From JADGHX01 sp963837755 (GTDB taxonomy: Bacteria > Pseudomonadota > Gammaproteobacteria > Steroidobacterales > Steroidobacteraceae), in the NCBI GenBank assembly GCA_963837755.1, contig CAWIOP010000002.1, positions 700,144 to 764,143 on the forward strand: DNA of 64,000 nt, read 5' to 3'. Shown here piece after piece: positions 1 to 9,134 of this stretch; the first letter of the stretch is position 1, and each line of letters opens with the position of its first letter. Below the pieces are notes generated by a model, which saw nothing but the letters and a program-made list of their open reading frames with translations, ran no database searches and was not told the DNA's origin. The translations under genes were made by a program, and so were the position numbers.

Positions 1-93
1 GGATGACCCCGGAAATCCACTGCCATTGTCTTACTCCTCGCGACTCGCGACCCGCGACCCGCGGGGGACTGTTCCCCCAAACGGGCCGGCAAT

Positions 94-282
94 TCAAGCG
101 TCGATTGAAATCGGCTCCACTACCCGAACTTCGGCGCGGGCCTGGAGGGAGTCGGCACCGTCCTGGGAAAACGCAGGGACGGTGCCGAGCGCGGCTGCCA
201 CCGCGGCGGCCACGGAAAGCGGCGCGAGACAGCGCGCGCGCGAACGGGATGCGGATCGATGGATGCGTGCCAGTTGAGTCAT
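94..282 (-). CDS. Small exported protein, unknown function (62 aa)
   Basis: I do not recognise this gene. The start at 282 is chosen because a strong purine-rich ribosome binding site (AGAGGGGG) lies a few bases upstream. The product begins with an Arg-rich n-region, then a hydrophobic Ala/Val-rich core and an 'AFSQDG' segment that looks like a signal peptidase site near residue 40. Only about 20 mature residues follow, ending 'EVRVVEPISIDA'. That ending resembles the first strand of some exported beta-sandwich proteins (DUF4402-like), so this may be the start of a longer gene cut by a frameshift. It is divergent from the PQQ dehydrogenase at 491, and the roughly 200 bases between them should hold both promoters. 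Confidence 0.4.
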   Translation of the reverse strand: MTQLARIHRSASRSRARCLAPLSVAAAVAAALGTVPAFSQDGADSLQARAEVRVVEPISIDA

Positions 283-490
283 AGCCCCCTCTTTCGCGTG
301 CCCCCACACTGCCGTGTGGTCGTCGCTCATTCGCCACATCGTTGTCGCCGAAGCATGCCGTTCGCGGTTTGGAATCAGCAAGATCATCGTCCGGAGAGCA
401 CCACTAGCCGGTTTGTCGCAGCGGGTGCGCACTGGCGTTCGTTGCGTTCGCACCCTACAGTCCGAGATCGTTGCCTTGAACAACAACGGG

Positions 491-2593
491 ATGAAAATGG
501 CATCACGCACCTTGCTTCGCATGGGCATCATTCAGCACGCCCGCGTTGCTTCGTTGTTGGCGCTGTGCACGCTCATCGCTTTCGAGGCGCGCGCCGCCGA
601 TGCGCCGCCGATCCGAAAATCCCCGGCTTTCAAGGCCGCCGAGCTCGCGTCGCAACCGCGCGATGGCTGGTACACCAACGGCGGAAGCGTTCTGAACCAG
701 CGCTACTCACCGCTCACGCAGATCAACAAGAGCAACGTCGGCCAGATGAAAGCGGTGTGGCGCGCGTCGCTGCGCGGCTCGGGCATGAGCCCACGCGCCG
801 GCAATCAGGCGCAGCCGCTGGTGTACGGCGGCGTCGTGTACATCATGACGGGCGATAACGACGCCTTCGCCATCTCCGTCGATACCGGACAGGTGTTGTG
901 GGAATACAAAGCCGGAATCGACCCGAAGGTGGCGCGGCCATGTTGCTCCTGGGTCGGGCGCGGGCTGGGCCTCGGGGACGGCAAGGTGTTCATCGGGCAA
1001 CTCGACGCCCAGCTCGTGGCCCTCGATCAGACCAGCGGCAAGGTGCTGTGGTCGGTGCAGGCGGAAGACCCGAAGCTCGGTTACGCCATCGCGAGCGCGC
1101 CGGTGTATTACAACGGGCTCGTGATCACCGGCTTCGCCGGCAGCGACCTCGGCACGCGCGGGCGCCTCAAGGCCTACGACGCGAAAGACGGCAAGCTGAA
1201 GTGGACCTTCTACACGGTGCCCGCCCCCGGCGAGCCCGGCCACGAGACCTGGCCCCAAGGCAGCGATGTGTGGAAGTACGGCGGAGCCGCCATCTGGCAG
1301 ACACCGGCTATCGACCCCGAGCTCGGGCTCATCTACTTCTCCACCGCGAATCCCGGGCCGGTGCTGAACGGCAACCTGCGCAAGGGCGACAACCTCTTCA
1401 GTGTCTCCGTGGTCGCCATCGACGCGAAGACGGGCAAATACCGCTGGCACTTCCAGCAGGTTCATCACGACATCTGGGATTACGACTCGCCGAACCCCGT
1501 CATCCTGTTCGACGCCCGGTACAACGGGCAGCCGCGCAAGGGCATCGCGCAGGCCGCGAAGACGGGCTGGGTCTACATTCTCGATCGCGTCACCGGCAAG
1601 CCACTCATCGGCATCGTCGAAACGCCCGTGATGCAGGAGCCGCAGCAACACACCTCGCCCACGCAGCCCTTCCCGATTGGCGACGCCATCGTTCCGCAGT
1701 TCATCGACATCGCTCCGGAAGGGTTCGAGCTCATCAACGAAGGGCGCATCTTCACGCCGTTCACGAAGACGCCCGCCGTGTGGAAGCCGCTCGCGGCCGT
1801 GAACTGGCCGCCCAGCTCCTATGACCCCGAGACGAACCTCATGTACATCTGCGCCACGGATTCGCTCTGGGGCGCGCAGGGCGGCGACCCGGACTACCCT
1901 GTCGAGCCCGGCGCACTTTATTCGGGCAGCATCGTTGCGCGCTTCGCCGCGCCCCGGCGCGGCGTGTTCGCGGTGGTCAACCTCACCACCAACCGCATTG
2001 CCTGGCGTCAGCAGTGGGTCGACCAGTGCTATAGCGGCTCCATCGTCACTGCGGGCGGGCTCGTCTTCGTCGGTCGCAACGACGGCCGGCTCACCGCGCT
2101 CGATAAGTCCAACGGCAAGAAACTGTGGGAATTCCAGACAGACGGCGGCGTGAACGCGCCCGCCTCCACGTTCGAGTACAAGGGCAAGCAATACGTGGTG
2201 GTGCTCGCCGGTGGCACGGCGCTCGCCGGCAGCAAGCGCAGCGATGGAGTGTGGCTCTTCTCTTTGGACGGCACCATGGAGCCCCTGCCGCGCGGTTCGG
2301 CAGATCCGGTAGCCGCGCCGCGCGGCGGCCCGCCCGGCGCGGCAGCGCCCGCGCGCGCAGCCAATAAAGAGAAAGGCAAAGACCTCTACACGACCACCTG
2401 CGTGGTCTGCCACGGCGAGAACGGCAAGGGCGGCACGCACGGTGGCGCGCCGTTCACCGCGAAGCTCACTCGCGAGTCGATCGTCACGGTGCTGACGACC
2501 GGCCGCAACGATATGCCGCCGTTCGGCTCGGCGCTCTCGCCCGAGGCGATGCGGGACCTCACGGCCTACGTGCTGGAGCTCGCCGCGCGCTAG
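491..2593 (+). CDS. PQQ-dependent dehydrogenase with C-terminal cytochrome c domain (copy 1)
   Basis: Predicted periplasmic quinoprotein that oxidises an alcohol or sugar-type substrate and passes electrons to its own c-type heme. From 491 the protein is 700 aa, starting with a signal peptide ending near 'FEARA'; an open frame runs back to 314, but those residues do not look like a signal peptide. The body is an eight-blade beta-propeller with repeated 'G.V.W' and 'LDQTSGKVLW'-type tryptophan-docking motifs. A vicinal Cys-Cys lies in 'RPCCSW', as in PQQ alcohol dehydrogenases. The active-site stretch 'HHDIWDYDSPNP' is followed by 'AAKTGW.YILDR', resembling the catalytic Asp and Lys region of membrane glucose dehydrogenase. 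The C-terminus has a heme motif CVVCH (about 637-641) and a probable Met ligand in 'NDMPPFG'. The substrate is unknown. It stands 612 bases upstream of a TonB receptor on the same strand. Confidence 0.88.
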   Translation: MKMASRTLLRMGIIQHARVASLLALCTLIAFEARAADAPPIRKSPAFKAAELASQPRDGWYTNGGSVLNQRYSPLTQINKSNVGQMKAVWRASLRGSGMSPRAGNQAQPLVYGGVVYIMTGDNDAFAISVDTGQVLWEYKAGIDPKVARPCCSWVGRGLGLGDGKVFIGQLDAQLVALDQTSGKVLWSVQAEDPKLGYAIASAPVYYNGLVITGFAGSDLGTRGRLKAYDAKDGKLKWTFYTVPAPGEPGHETWPQGSDVWKYGGAAIWQTPAIDPELGLIYFSTANPGPVLNGNLRKGDNLFSVSVVAIDAKTGKYRWHFQQVHHDIWDYDSPNPVILFDARYNGQPRKGIAQAAKTGWVYILDRVTGKPLIGIVETPVMQEPQQHTSPTQPFPIGDAIVPQFIDIAPEGFELINEGRIFTPFTKTPAVWKPLAAVNWPPSSYDPETNLMYICATDSLWGAQGGDPDYPVEPGALYSGSIVARFAAPRRGVFAVVNLTTNRIAWRQQWVDQCYSGSIVTAGGLVFVGRNDGRLTALDKSNGKKLWEFQTDGGVNAPASTFEYKGKQYVVVLAGGTALAGSKRSDGVWLFSLDGTMEPLPRGSADPVAAPRGGPPGAAAPARAANKEKGKDLYTTTCVVCHGENGKGGTHGGAPFTAKLTRESIVTVLTTGRNDMPPFGSALSPEAMRDLTAYVLELAAR

Positions 2594-3205
2594 CGGCGCG
2601 CCGCGCTGATTCCAAAGACTGGTTCATTCCAGAATCTGGCTCGTCTTAGAGTCGGACTCATTCCAAAGACGGGGCAATCGAGTTGCTAACGCAACCTGAA
2701 ACGGCTCGAAATTGCAAATTCGAGCCGCGTAGTGGTCGCGACGCCTCGCAGCCTTGATGCCATCTGCCGCGCCATCGCAATAATCGAGGGCATTGATCAG
2801 ACCTGTCGATTTGAGGTTCCAAGGGACGACCGCTTAATACGAACGGAGGCAAACCGTAACTTCATGTGGAGGGGGACCCATGAACATACGATTCGCCGTC
2901 GCTGCCGCTGCCAGAGCGGCCACCACGGTTCCGGGTTCATTCGAGAATTCACGGCGTCAGCGCGTTCATGGAGAAGAACGCCGCGTTGCCATTCGTTCGT
3001 GCAGTCGTTGGCGCCGGAAACGTGACTTCCGCGCAACAGCGCTTACACATCAGTTTTCCTTCGATTACGGCGCTCGCACTTCGCGACGGCACTAGCCCGC
3101 CGCTGCGCACGCCCTCGGCCGTCCGGGCGTACCGCGCGCCGTAATCACCATCCGCAATCCTTACAACCGATCACCTGAGCGACAGTTTCAGCAGGGGGGA
3201 GTCTC
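2594..3205. other. Intergenic region between PQQ dehydrogenase and TonB receptor
   Basis: No convincing gene. A GC-rich palindrome follows the dehydrogenase stop, then an imperfect direct repeat of 'ATTCCAAAGAC' occurs near 2609 and 2659. An ATG at 2880 is preceded by a good ribosome binding site (GGAGGGGG) and opens a frame of 71 codons beginning 'MNIRFAVAAAARAA'. It has no hydrophobic core long enough for export and no recognisable domain, so it may be a decayed gene start. The region just upstream of 3206 should carry the receptor promoter, and AGGGGGGAG at about 3193-3201 is the receptor's ribosome binding site. Confidence 0.4.
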
Positions 3206-6200
3206 ATGAGTTCCATTCGACATGCAGTCACGACGGCGCTGCGCGCCGCCGCGCTCGAAAAGCACAAGCACCGGTCGACCGCGATCGCCGCCATGGCGGT
3301 GACCATCGGTCTTTCCGGCGCGGCCTTTGGCCAGGAGGCCAGCGATGCCAACCAGTCACTCGATGAAGTGACGGTCACGGGCTCGCGCATCCGCCGCACC
3401 ACCGACTTCGACACCGCGAACCCGACCACCGTGGTCGATGCCGACTACCTGAAGAACCTCGGCATCACGAACGTGGGCGACGTGGTGAAACAGTTGCCGT
3501 CGAACGTGTCGAACAACACGCCCGCGACCACCGGCAACGCCAACTTCTTCGCCGGCTCCACCATTGCCAACCTGCGCGGACTGAATCCGTTCTTTGGCAG
3601 CCGCACGCTCACATTGATGAACAGCCGGCGCTTCGTGCCGACCAACCAGGGCGACGGCGTCGACCTCAACTTCATCCCGTCCGTGCTCATCGAGCGCGTG
3701 GACATCGTCACGGGTGGCGCCTCGGCGGCGTACGGCTCGGGCGCGGTCTCCGGCGTGCAGAACATCTTCCTCAACCGCAAGCTCGATGGCGGCAAGCTCG
3801 AGATGGACTTCGGCCAGACGGCCGAGAGCGACGGCAGGGACAAGCACGTCGGTGCCGCCTACGGCATGGCGTTCGGGGATCGGGCACACGCGACGATCGG
3901 CGTCGAGTGGCAGGACTCCGACCCGATCGGCTGCTACGAAGCGCGCGACTGGTGCGCGAAAGGCCGTGGACAGTATCCAAACGCGCCCTTCGGCACTGTG
4001 CCTGCGAACCTGGTCGGCGAAAATCTGCATGCGAACCAGATGACGACCGCCGGCGTGTTCTATACGCCGGGCATCACCGGCACGACCACACAGGGCGTCA
4101 ACGCGGCCGGCACGGGATTGAACGTCTTCAACCTCGGCGCACAGCCTTACGCCGGCTCGTCGGCCACGGCCGCGGTGCCGGGCGGCGACGGGCGCTCGAT
4201 CTACCAGTACACGAACCTGCGTGCGCCGGTGAATCGCAAGGTGGCCACGGGCACGTTCACGTTCGACATCACAGACACCACCCACATGAACCTGGACGTG
4301 TCGTGGGGCGACGTGGAGACCCTGAACATCACGGGTGCGCTCGATGCACAGAACCTCAACATTCTGCGCAGCAATGCCTTCATCGTGAACAACGCCGGCC
4401 TGCAGTCCGCGTATACGCAGGGCATCGGCTCCAAGCGTGCGCTCAACAAGGACTGGACGGAGCAGCTCGACACCTACTCACGCTTCACCACAAAGGTGAA
4501 GCGCGCGGCAGTCGGCTTCAACGGCAGCTTCGGCGAGTCGACCTGGGGTTGGGACGCGTACTACCAGTACGGCGAGACCGATCGCGAGCAGCTCGTGAAC
4601 GACAACCGCCATCTCAACGCCTACCTCATGGCGACGGACGCGGTGCTCGACAGTTCCAACAACACGGTCTGCCGCGTAACGCGTGACGGCTTCGCCGGGG
4701 CTCTCGCAAGCTACCGGGCGGATCAGAACCCGGCATTCGGCCCGGTGGTCAACGCGCCCTACTTCCTCGCGGATCAGTCAATCGCTGCCGGTTGCGTGCC
4801 GCTCAATCCGTTCGGCACGGGAGCCATCTCGCAGGCGGCGCACAACTACGCATTCGGCTTCCTGCGCGAAAACCTCAACTACAAGCAGCAGGTGGTTGCG
4901 GCGAACTTCTCCGGCGACCTGTTCAAGGGCATTGGCGCCGGCCCGATCTCGGCTGCTGTCGGTATCGAATACCGCACGGAGAAAGGCGAGAATCTCGCTG
5001 CCGAGGAGGTGCCAACGGCCGTCCGCACGGACTACCTGATTCAATACGGCGAATCGTTCGCGGGCGACGTGAATGTCACCGAGGGCTACACCGAACTGCG
5101 GCTGCCGGTTTTCCAGGACAAGCCTGGCGCCAAGCGGCTCGAGTTCAACGTGGCCGCTCGTGAGTCCCGCTACAAGAACCAGGGCGGCTTCGGCACCACG
5201 GGCGAGTCGCGCTCGCACGACCTGTTCACCTGGAAAGCCCAGATGCTGTGGAACCCGGTGGACTGGCTGCTCGTGCGCGGCACGCAGTCGCGCGACGCCC
5301 GCGCGGCCAACTTCCGCGAGCTGTATTACGGCCAGAAGATCAAGGCTGGCGGCACGTTCGGCTTCTGCGGCCCCACGGGCACCATCCAGCGCGACCCCTG
5401 CGACTGGAGCCTCGAAGGCAACGTGGATCTGGCGCCCGAGGAGTCGGATACGACGACCATGGGCCTCGTGTTCACGCCCAAGGACTGGCTGCCGGGCTTC
5501 CAGTTCGCCGCGGATTACTTCCGCATCAGCATCGACTCGGCGATCCAGCAGGCAAACGTGCGCCGCGTGCTCGACGGCTGCCAGATCTGGGCCTGGCGGA
5601 GTTCTGCGCGCTGCTCGTGCCGGACCGGCCGGGCAACTACAGCTTCACACAGGCTGGGGGCGGCGGCTCGGGCCAACCTGGATCTCGGCATCAACAACCT
5701 GCGCGCAACGGCGTTCAACGGCAGCGGTTACACCTACAAGGGCATCGACTTCTCGAGCAACTACATCTGGGAGCTGAACGATTCTTCGAACATCGCGTTC
5801 CGGCTGCTCGCCACGAAGATGATCGATCAGCTCTACCAGCCGGTTCCGGGACAGCCGTTCCGCCAGCTGGTGGGTCAGACGGGCACGGCGAACTCGTTCC
5901 TGTCCGACAACCAGCCTGTGGCTGAATGGCAGAGCACGCTGGCAGCCACCTTCAATCGCGGACCGCTGAGCGTTACGGCGCAAATGCGATACGTGAGCGA
6001 TGGTGTGTTCAACTACCTCGGCGTCGAGTGCCCCAGCGGTGGGCCCTGCCCGACGGTCCCGGCCGGTGGCACGACGTATATCCTCAACCACGTCCCGAGC
6101 TACACGCTGACCAACCTGTCGGGCTCGTACAACTTCGAGAATCTCTTCGGCACCAAGACGTTCCAGGTGTTCGGGGCGATCTCGAACCTGTTCGACAAGG

Positions 6201-6310
6201 ACCCGCCACTCGCACTAGGCGGCAATCCCAATGGCAACGGCGGCACGAACGCGGTGTTCTTCGACACTGCAGGCCGCTCGTACCGCCTCGGCGTGCGCGT
6301 GGGGTTCTGA
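3206..6310 (+). CDS. TonB-dependent outer membrane receptor (copy 1)
   Basis: Outer-membrane receptor of about 1034 aa, expected to import a large or scarce substrate using TonB energy. The start at 3206 has the ribosome binding site AGGGGGGAG eight bases upstream. A signal peptide ends near 'AFGQ', followed by the conserved 'DEVTVTGSRI' entry to the plug. The plug shows 'NLRGL', 'ERVDIVTGGASAAYGSGAVSGVQN' landmarks, and the long beta-barrel ends in an aromatic residue ('RLGVRVGF'), as needed for BAM insertion. Between about 5590 and 5670 the reading frame leaves the family sequence and returns: frame +1 there encodes 'AEFCALLVPDRPGNYSFTQA', typical of the family, so two compensating indels are likely. 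A strong terminator follows at 6361. The substrate is unknown; the neighbouring PQQ dehydrogenase suggests carbon-source uptake. Confidence 0.9.
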   Translation: MSSIRHAVTTALRAAALEKHKHRSTAIAAMAVTIGLSGAAFGQEASDANQSLDEVTVTGSRIRRTTDFDTANPTTVVDADYLKNLGITNVGDVVKQLPSNVSNNTPATTGNANFFAGSTIANLRGLNPFFGSRTLTLMNSRRFVPTNQGDGVDLNFIPSVLIERVDIVTGGASAAYGSGAVSGVQNIFLNRKLDGGKLEMDFGQTAESDGRDKHVGAAYGMAFGDRAHATIGVEWQDSDPIGCYEARDWCAKGRGQYPNAPFGTVPANLVGENLHANQMTTAGVFYTPGITGTTTQGVNAAGTGLNVFNLGAQPYAGSSATAAVPGGDGRSIYQYTNLRAPVNRKVATGTFTFDITDTTHMNLDVSWGDVETLNITGALDAQNLNILRSNAFIVNNAGLQSAYTQGIGSKRALNKDWTEQLDTYSRFTTKVKRAAVGFNGSFGESTWGWDAYYQYGETDREQLVNDNRHLNAYLMATDAVLDSSNNTVCRVTRDGFAGALASYRADQNPAFGPVVNAPYFLADQSIAAGCVPLNPFGTGAISQAAHNYAFGFLRENLNYKQQVVAANFSGDLFKGIGAGPISAAVGIEYRTEKGENLAAEEVPTAVRTDYLIQYGESFAGDVNVTEGYTELRLPVFQDKPGAKRLEFNVAARESRYKNQGGFGTTGESRSHDLFTWKAQMLWNPVDWLLVRGTQSRDARAANFRELYYGQKIKAGGTFGFCGPTGTIQRDPCDWSLEGNVDLAPEESDTTTMGLVFTPKDWLPGFQFAADYFRISIDSAIQQANVRRVLDGCQIWAWRSSARCSCRTGRATTASHRLGAAARANLDLGINNLRATAFNGSGYTYKGIDFSSNYIWELNDSSNIAFRLLATKMIDQLYQPVPGQPFRQLVGQTGTANSFLSDNQPVAEWQSTLAATFNRGPLSVTAQMRYVSDGVFNYLGVECPSGGPCPTVPAGGTTYILNHVPSYTLTNLSGSYNFENLFGTKTFQVFGAISNLFDKDPPLALGGNPNGNGGTNAVFFDTAGRSYRLGVRVGF

Positions 6311-6360
6311 TGGGATGAGCTGATCACAAACGACATTACAGATTAGTTCGCCAGAAACTC

Positions 6361-6400
6361 GCGGCCGCATCCGTCCCCACGCGGATGCGGCCGCTCTTTT
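6361..6400 (+). terminator. Rho-independent terminator after TonB receptor
   Basis: A perfect 13-bp GC-rich stem (6361-6373 pairing with 6382-6394) with an 8-base loop, followed by CTTTT. It lies 50 bases after the receptor stop codon. Confidence 0.85.
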
Positions 6401-6574
6401 GGTAGCAAGCGATGTAAGTGGCCGAAGGCCGCCCGCAATCGCACCGTCCTGGGGCGACCCGCCGCCCTGCGGTTCCGGGCTGGCCTGTGACGGGGGGGAA
6501 AGTTCTACATGGCGATAATTGGCGTGATAAAAGGTGGGCGCTCGTCCGACTGGCTACCCCGTACCGACGGATCG

Positions 6575-7513
6575 ATGACCGACCTGCTCGACTACGAGAT
6601 CTTCACCCGCGTTATCAAGGCCGGCAGCCTCTCCGCTGCCGCCCGTGAGCTGCACTCCACGCCCGCGATGGTCTCCAAGCGCCTCACCCGCCTCGAAGAC
6701 CGGCTGGGTGTGAAGCTGCTCCACCGCACCACCCGCCGGCTCACGCCGACAGAGGTGGGACAAAGTTTCTACGAACGTGTGCTCGCCGTGCTCGCCGCCG
6801 TGGCCGATGCGGAGAGCCTCGCCGCCATCGACAACGACCGCCCGCGCGGCCTGCTGCGCGTATCGCTGCCCACGTCCTTCGGCCGCCTGCACGTCGCCCC
6901 GCGCCTGAAGGCGTTTCTCGACGCATTCCCGGAGCTGCGCCTGCAGGTCGACCTCAACGACGAATACGTGGACCTCGCCGCCGGCGGTTTCGACGTGGCG
7001 GTGCGCATCGGCACGCTGCCCGACTCCGCGCTTATCGCTCGCCGCCTGGCGCCGAACCGCCGGGTGCTATGCGCCGCGCCTTCATACCTGGAACAATTCG
7101 GGTCGCCGCGCACCCTGGAAGATCTCGGCCAGCATCGCCTGCTGGCGGCGGAGCCGCAGACCGCCTGGCGCTTCGACGGCCCCGAAGGCCCGGTCGCCTA
7201 CAAGCCGCACAGCAGCCTGCAGACCAACTCCAGCGAGCTGGTGCGCGAAGCCGTGCTCACGGGGCTCGGCATCGCCTTCCGCTCCACGTGGGACGTCGGC
7301 GGCGAGCTCAAACTCGGCACGCTCAAACGCGTGCTTGCGCAGCTCGGCGGGGCATCGGATGTGAACATCTACGCCGTTTACGCAGGCCGCCGCCTGGTGC
7401 CGCCGAAGGTGCGCGCCTTCGTGGACTATTTCGCGAGCGCATTCGGCCCCGACCTGCCCTACTGGGATCGTGACATCGGCCCCCTGCTCGAGCGCGTCGC
7501 GAGCGCTCGTTGA
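6575..7513 (+). CDS. LysR-family transcriptional regulator
   Basis: DNA-binding regulator of about 312 aa. Residues 1-60 form the LysR winged helix-turn-helix: 'AGSLSAAARELHSTPAMVSK' followed by 'RLTRLEDRLGVKLLHRTTR'. The rest is a periplasmic-binding-protein-like effector domain with 'GLLRVSLPTSFG' at its start. The start at 6575 is picked because LysR proteins normally begin right before the 'DYEIFTRVIKAGS' helix. An in-frame ATG at 6509 has a better purine-rich site (GGGGGGAAAG) and would add 22 residues. It stands between a terminator and the cytochrome c' gene, so it seems to be transcribed alone. Its target is not evident from the sequence; the neighbouring TonB receptor or PQQ dehydrogenase are candidates. 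Confidence 0.85.
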   Translation: MTDLLDYEIFTRVIKAGSLSAAARELHSTPAMVSKRLTRLEDRLGVKLLHRTTRRLTPTEVGQSFYERVLAVLAAVADAESLAAIDNDRPRGLLRVSLPTSFGRLHVAPRLKAFLDAFPELRLQVDLNDEYVDLAAGGFDVAVRIGTLPDSALIARRLAPNRRVLCAAPSYLEQFGSPRTLEDLGQHRLLAAEPQTAWRFDGPEGPVAYKPHSSLQTNSSELVREAVLTGLGIAFRSTWDVGGELKLGTLKRVLAQLGGASDVNIYAVYAGRRLVPPKVRAFVDYFASAFGPDLPYWDRDIGPLLERVASAR

Positions 7514-7666
7514 GCCGGAAGGTTCCAGCTGTTTAGCCCGAATGAGAAAGCCGATTCAGCTGGGTTTCACGATGCGGGCACGGAATGCACACGCGATAAC
7601 CGGCTCATCCGGTCTGCTAGACTCCTTACGCACAATTCAAGCTCGAGCTCGAAAGGGGCTGACAAC

Positions 7667-8158
7667 ATGCGATCTCTCGCCAAAACAGGTCTGGTCAAAC
7701 TCGGTCTTGCCACGTTCTGCGCGCTGGCAGCCGCTTCCGCCGTGCACGCCCAGGATGCACCGTCTGCCGACGAACTGGCACAGAAGGCGGTGGACCTGCG
7801 CCAGTCCGTCTTCAAGCTCATCGGCTGGAGCTTCGATCCGGTCGGCGGCATGCTCAAAAACAAGGTGCCCTTCGACGCCGCGGTAGTGCAAAAGAGCGCC
7901 GCGCGCCTGGAGACCCTCGCCCCCATGATCGGGGAGTCGTTCCAGACGGACACGCGCAAGGCCAGCGTGAAAACCAAGGCCCGCGAAGCCGTCTGGGCCA
8001 ACAACGCCGACTTCAAGGCGAAGAACGACGATTTCGCCAAGGCGTCCGCCGCGTTGTCGACCGCTGCCAAGGGTGGCGACAAGAAAGCCGTCATGCAGGC
8101 CGCGGCCGCCGTGGGCAAGGCGTGCGGCGCCTGCCACGACAGCTTCCGCGACAAGTAA
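7667..8158 (+). CDS. Cytochrome c' (periplasmic four-helix c-type cytochrome)
   Basis: Small periplasmic heme protein of 163 aa. The signal peptide ends at 'VHAQD', followed by a helical body rich in Ala, Lys and Glu. The heme attachment motif is close to the C-terminus: 'ACGACHDSFRDK', with Cys at about 153 and 156 and His 157, as in the cytochrome c' fold (heme near the end, no distal Met). Family members bind NO or act as electron carriers. A ribosome binding site AAGGGGC lies about 8 bases before the ATG. The gene converges with a cytochrome b561-like membrane protein at 8324-9019, a pairing that suggests a small redox module. Confidence 0.88.
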   Translation: MRSLAKTGLVKLGLATFCALAAASAVHAQDAPSADELAQKAVDLRQSVFKLIGWSFDPVGGMLKNKVPFDAAVVQKSAARLETLAPMIGESFQTDTRKASVKTKAREAVWANNADFKAKNDDFAKASAALSTAAKGGDKKAVMQAAAAVGKACGACHDSFRDK

Positions 8159-8218
8159 TCCTCGCAGCCGGCCAGGACGGCCGCGCCCCGGGCCGGGCAA
8201 GACCCGGGCCAGGCAAAA

Positions 8219-8252
8219 TAAAAGCGCCGGCATCACTGCCGGCGCTTTTTTG
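8219..8252. terminator. Bidirectional hairpin terminator
   Basis: An 11-bp perfect stem AAAGCGCCGGC (8221-8231) pairs with GCCGGCGCTTT (8238-8248) around a 6-base loop, with T-run on the plus side and A-run on the other. It sits between the convergent cytochrome c' and cytochrome b genes and can serve both strands. Confidence 0.85.
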
Positions 8253-8323
8253 TTTCAGGTGAGTTTCCGGCGCAACCGTGGTGGCGCTGCGCGCGCCGCC
8301 GGCCGGGCCGCCCGCGCCTCACA

Positions 8324-9019
8324 TCAATTGAAGCTCACGTCCGGCGGCTCGGGAGCGGCGCTGATGAGCCAGTAGACGAGCGCGGCGCTGATCGCGATGA
8401 CGACGATCGCCTTGGCGATCTCCGATTTCGTGATTGCCTCGTGCTCGGCGACGTGAGCGGAGGGCTTCTTTCCGTGCAGCATCGCGGCGATGAGGTTCTG
8501 CTTCTTCACGAGGAAGTAGAACGCTATGGCCATGAGGTGCAGCGCCACCGCCGCCAGGATGAAATTGAAGTTCAGGTGGTGCAGCGACGTGAGCCGGTCG
8601 GCCGTCTCGCCGCTCACCACGCCGTTGTAAGGCCCGGTCCACAGAATGTCGTCGGTGGCGAAGAGCCCCGTGGTGATCTGAAAGCACACCAGCACCAGCA
8701 TGACGATGACCATGATGCCGCCGAGCGGGTTGTGCCCCACGGTCTGGATCATGGTGCCGGCCGCGAGCCCCCGGGCATAGCGCCAGATGGCGGCCGGGCT
8801 CGCGACGAAGCTGCCGAAGCGGGCGTGTTTCGGGCCGACGAAGCCCCAGATGAGACGGAACACGATGAGCCCCAGTGTCCAGTACCCCAGGTACATGTGG
8901 TACTGCATCCAGTCGAACCCGGCCTCACCGCTCGCCCACAGGGCGCCGAGGCTCAGGACGAGCAGCCAATGGAACAGCCGCAGCGGCAGATCCCAGACCA
9001 GTCGTCGTTCTTCAGCCAT
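8324..9019 (-). CDS. Cytochrome b561-family membrane protein
   Basis: Inner-membrane b-type cytochrome of 231 aa with four or five hydrophobic helices. It begins 'WDLPLRLFHWLLV', with the first heme His in 'LFHW'. Further candidate ligands are 'QYHMYLGYW' in helix 2, 'SLHHLNFNFILAAVALHLMA' in helix 4, and a C-terminal helix 'IVVIAISAALVYWLI'. This matches the Ni-hydrogenase/b561-type cytochrome family that moves electrons between the quinone pool and a periplasmic cytochrome. The convergent cytochrome c' gene is a plausible partner. The ribosome binding site before 9019 is weak. Confidence 0.85.
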   Translation of the reverse strand: MAEERRLVWDLPLRLFHWLLVLSLGALWASGEAGFDWMQYHMYLGYWTLGLIVFRLIWGFVGPKHARFGSFVASPAAIWRYARGLAAGTMIQTVGHNPLGGIMVIVMLVLVCFQITTGLFATDDILWTGPYNGVVSGETADRLTSLHHLNFNFILAAVALHLMAIAFYFLVKKQNLIAAMLHGKKPSAHVAEHEAITKSEIAKAIVVIAISAALVYWLISAAPEPPDVSFN

Positions 9020-9070
9020 TTCGCTCTACTACCGTTGCCAGGGAAACCAGCGGGCGATTGTAGGGGGCTC

Positions 9071-9102
9071 AAAAAAAACGGCGGGTGTTTCCACCCGCCG
9101 TT
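9071..9102 (-). terminator. Rho-independent terminator after second TonB receptor
   Basis: Read on the minus strand: an 11-bp stem AACGGCGGGTG/CACCCGCCGTT with a 4-base GAAA loop, then eight T. It lies about 30 bases after the stop of the receptor gene at 9135. Confidence 0.85.
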
Positions 9103-9134
9103 CCACAGTTTAAAGACTGTGAGTCGACCGTTGC

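Noticed and set aside
707..2440. Long minus-strand reading frame of 577 codons opposite PQQ dehydrogenase copy 1
   Set aside because: Antisense shadow caused by high GC: no recognisable motifs, very rich in Arg, Ala, Gly, and the opposite strand encodes a clear quinoprotein.
491..2593. Calling copies 1, 2 and 4 lanthanide-dependent from the D-Y-D motif
   Set aside because: The same spacing of Asp residues occurs in glucose-dehydrogenase-like quinoproteins that do not need lanthanides, so the motif is not diagnostic here.
2880..3095. 71-codon reading frame with a good ribosome binding site in the gap before TonB receptor 1
   Set aside because: No signal peptide, domain or protein-like composition; kept only as a note in the intergenic entry.
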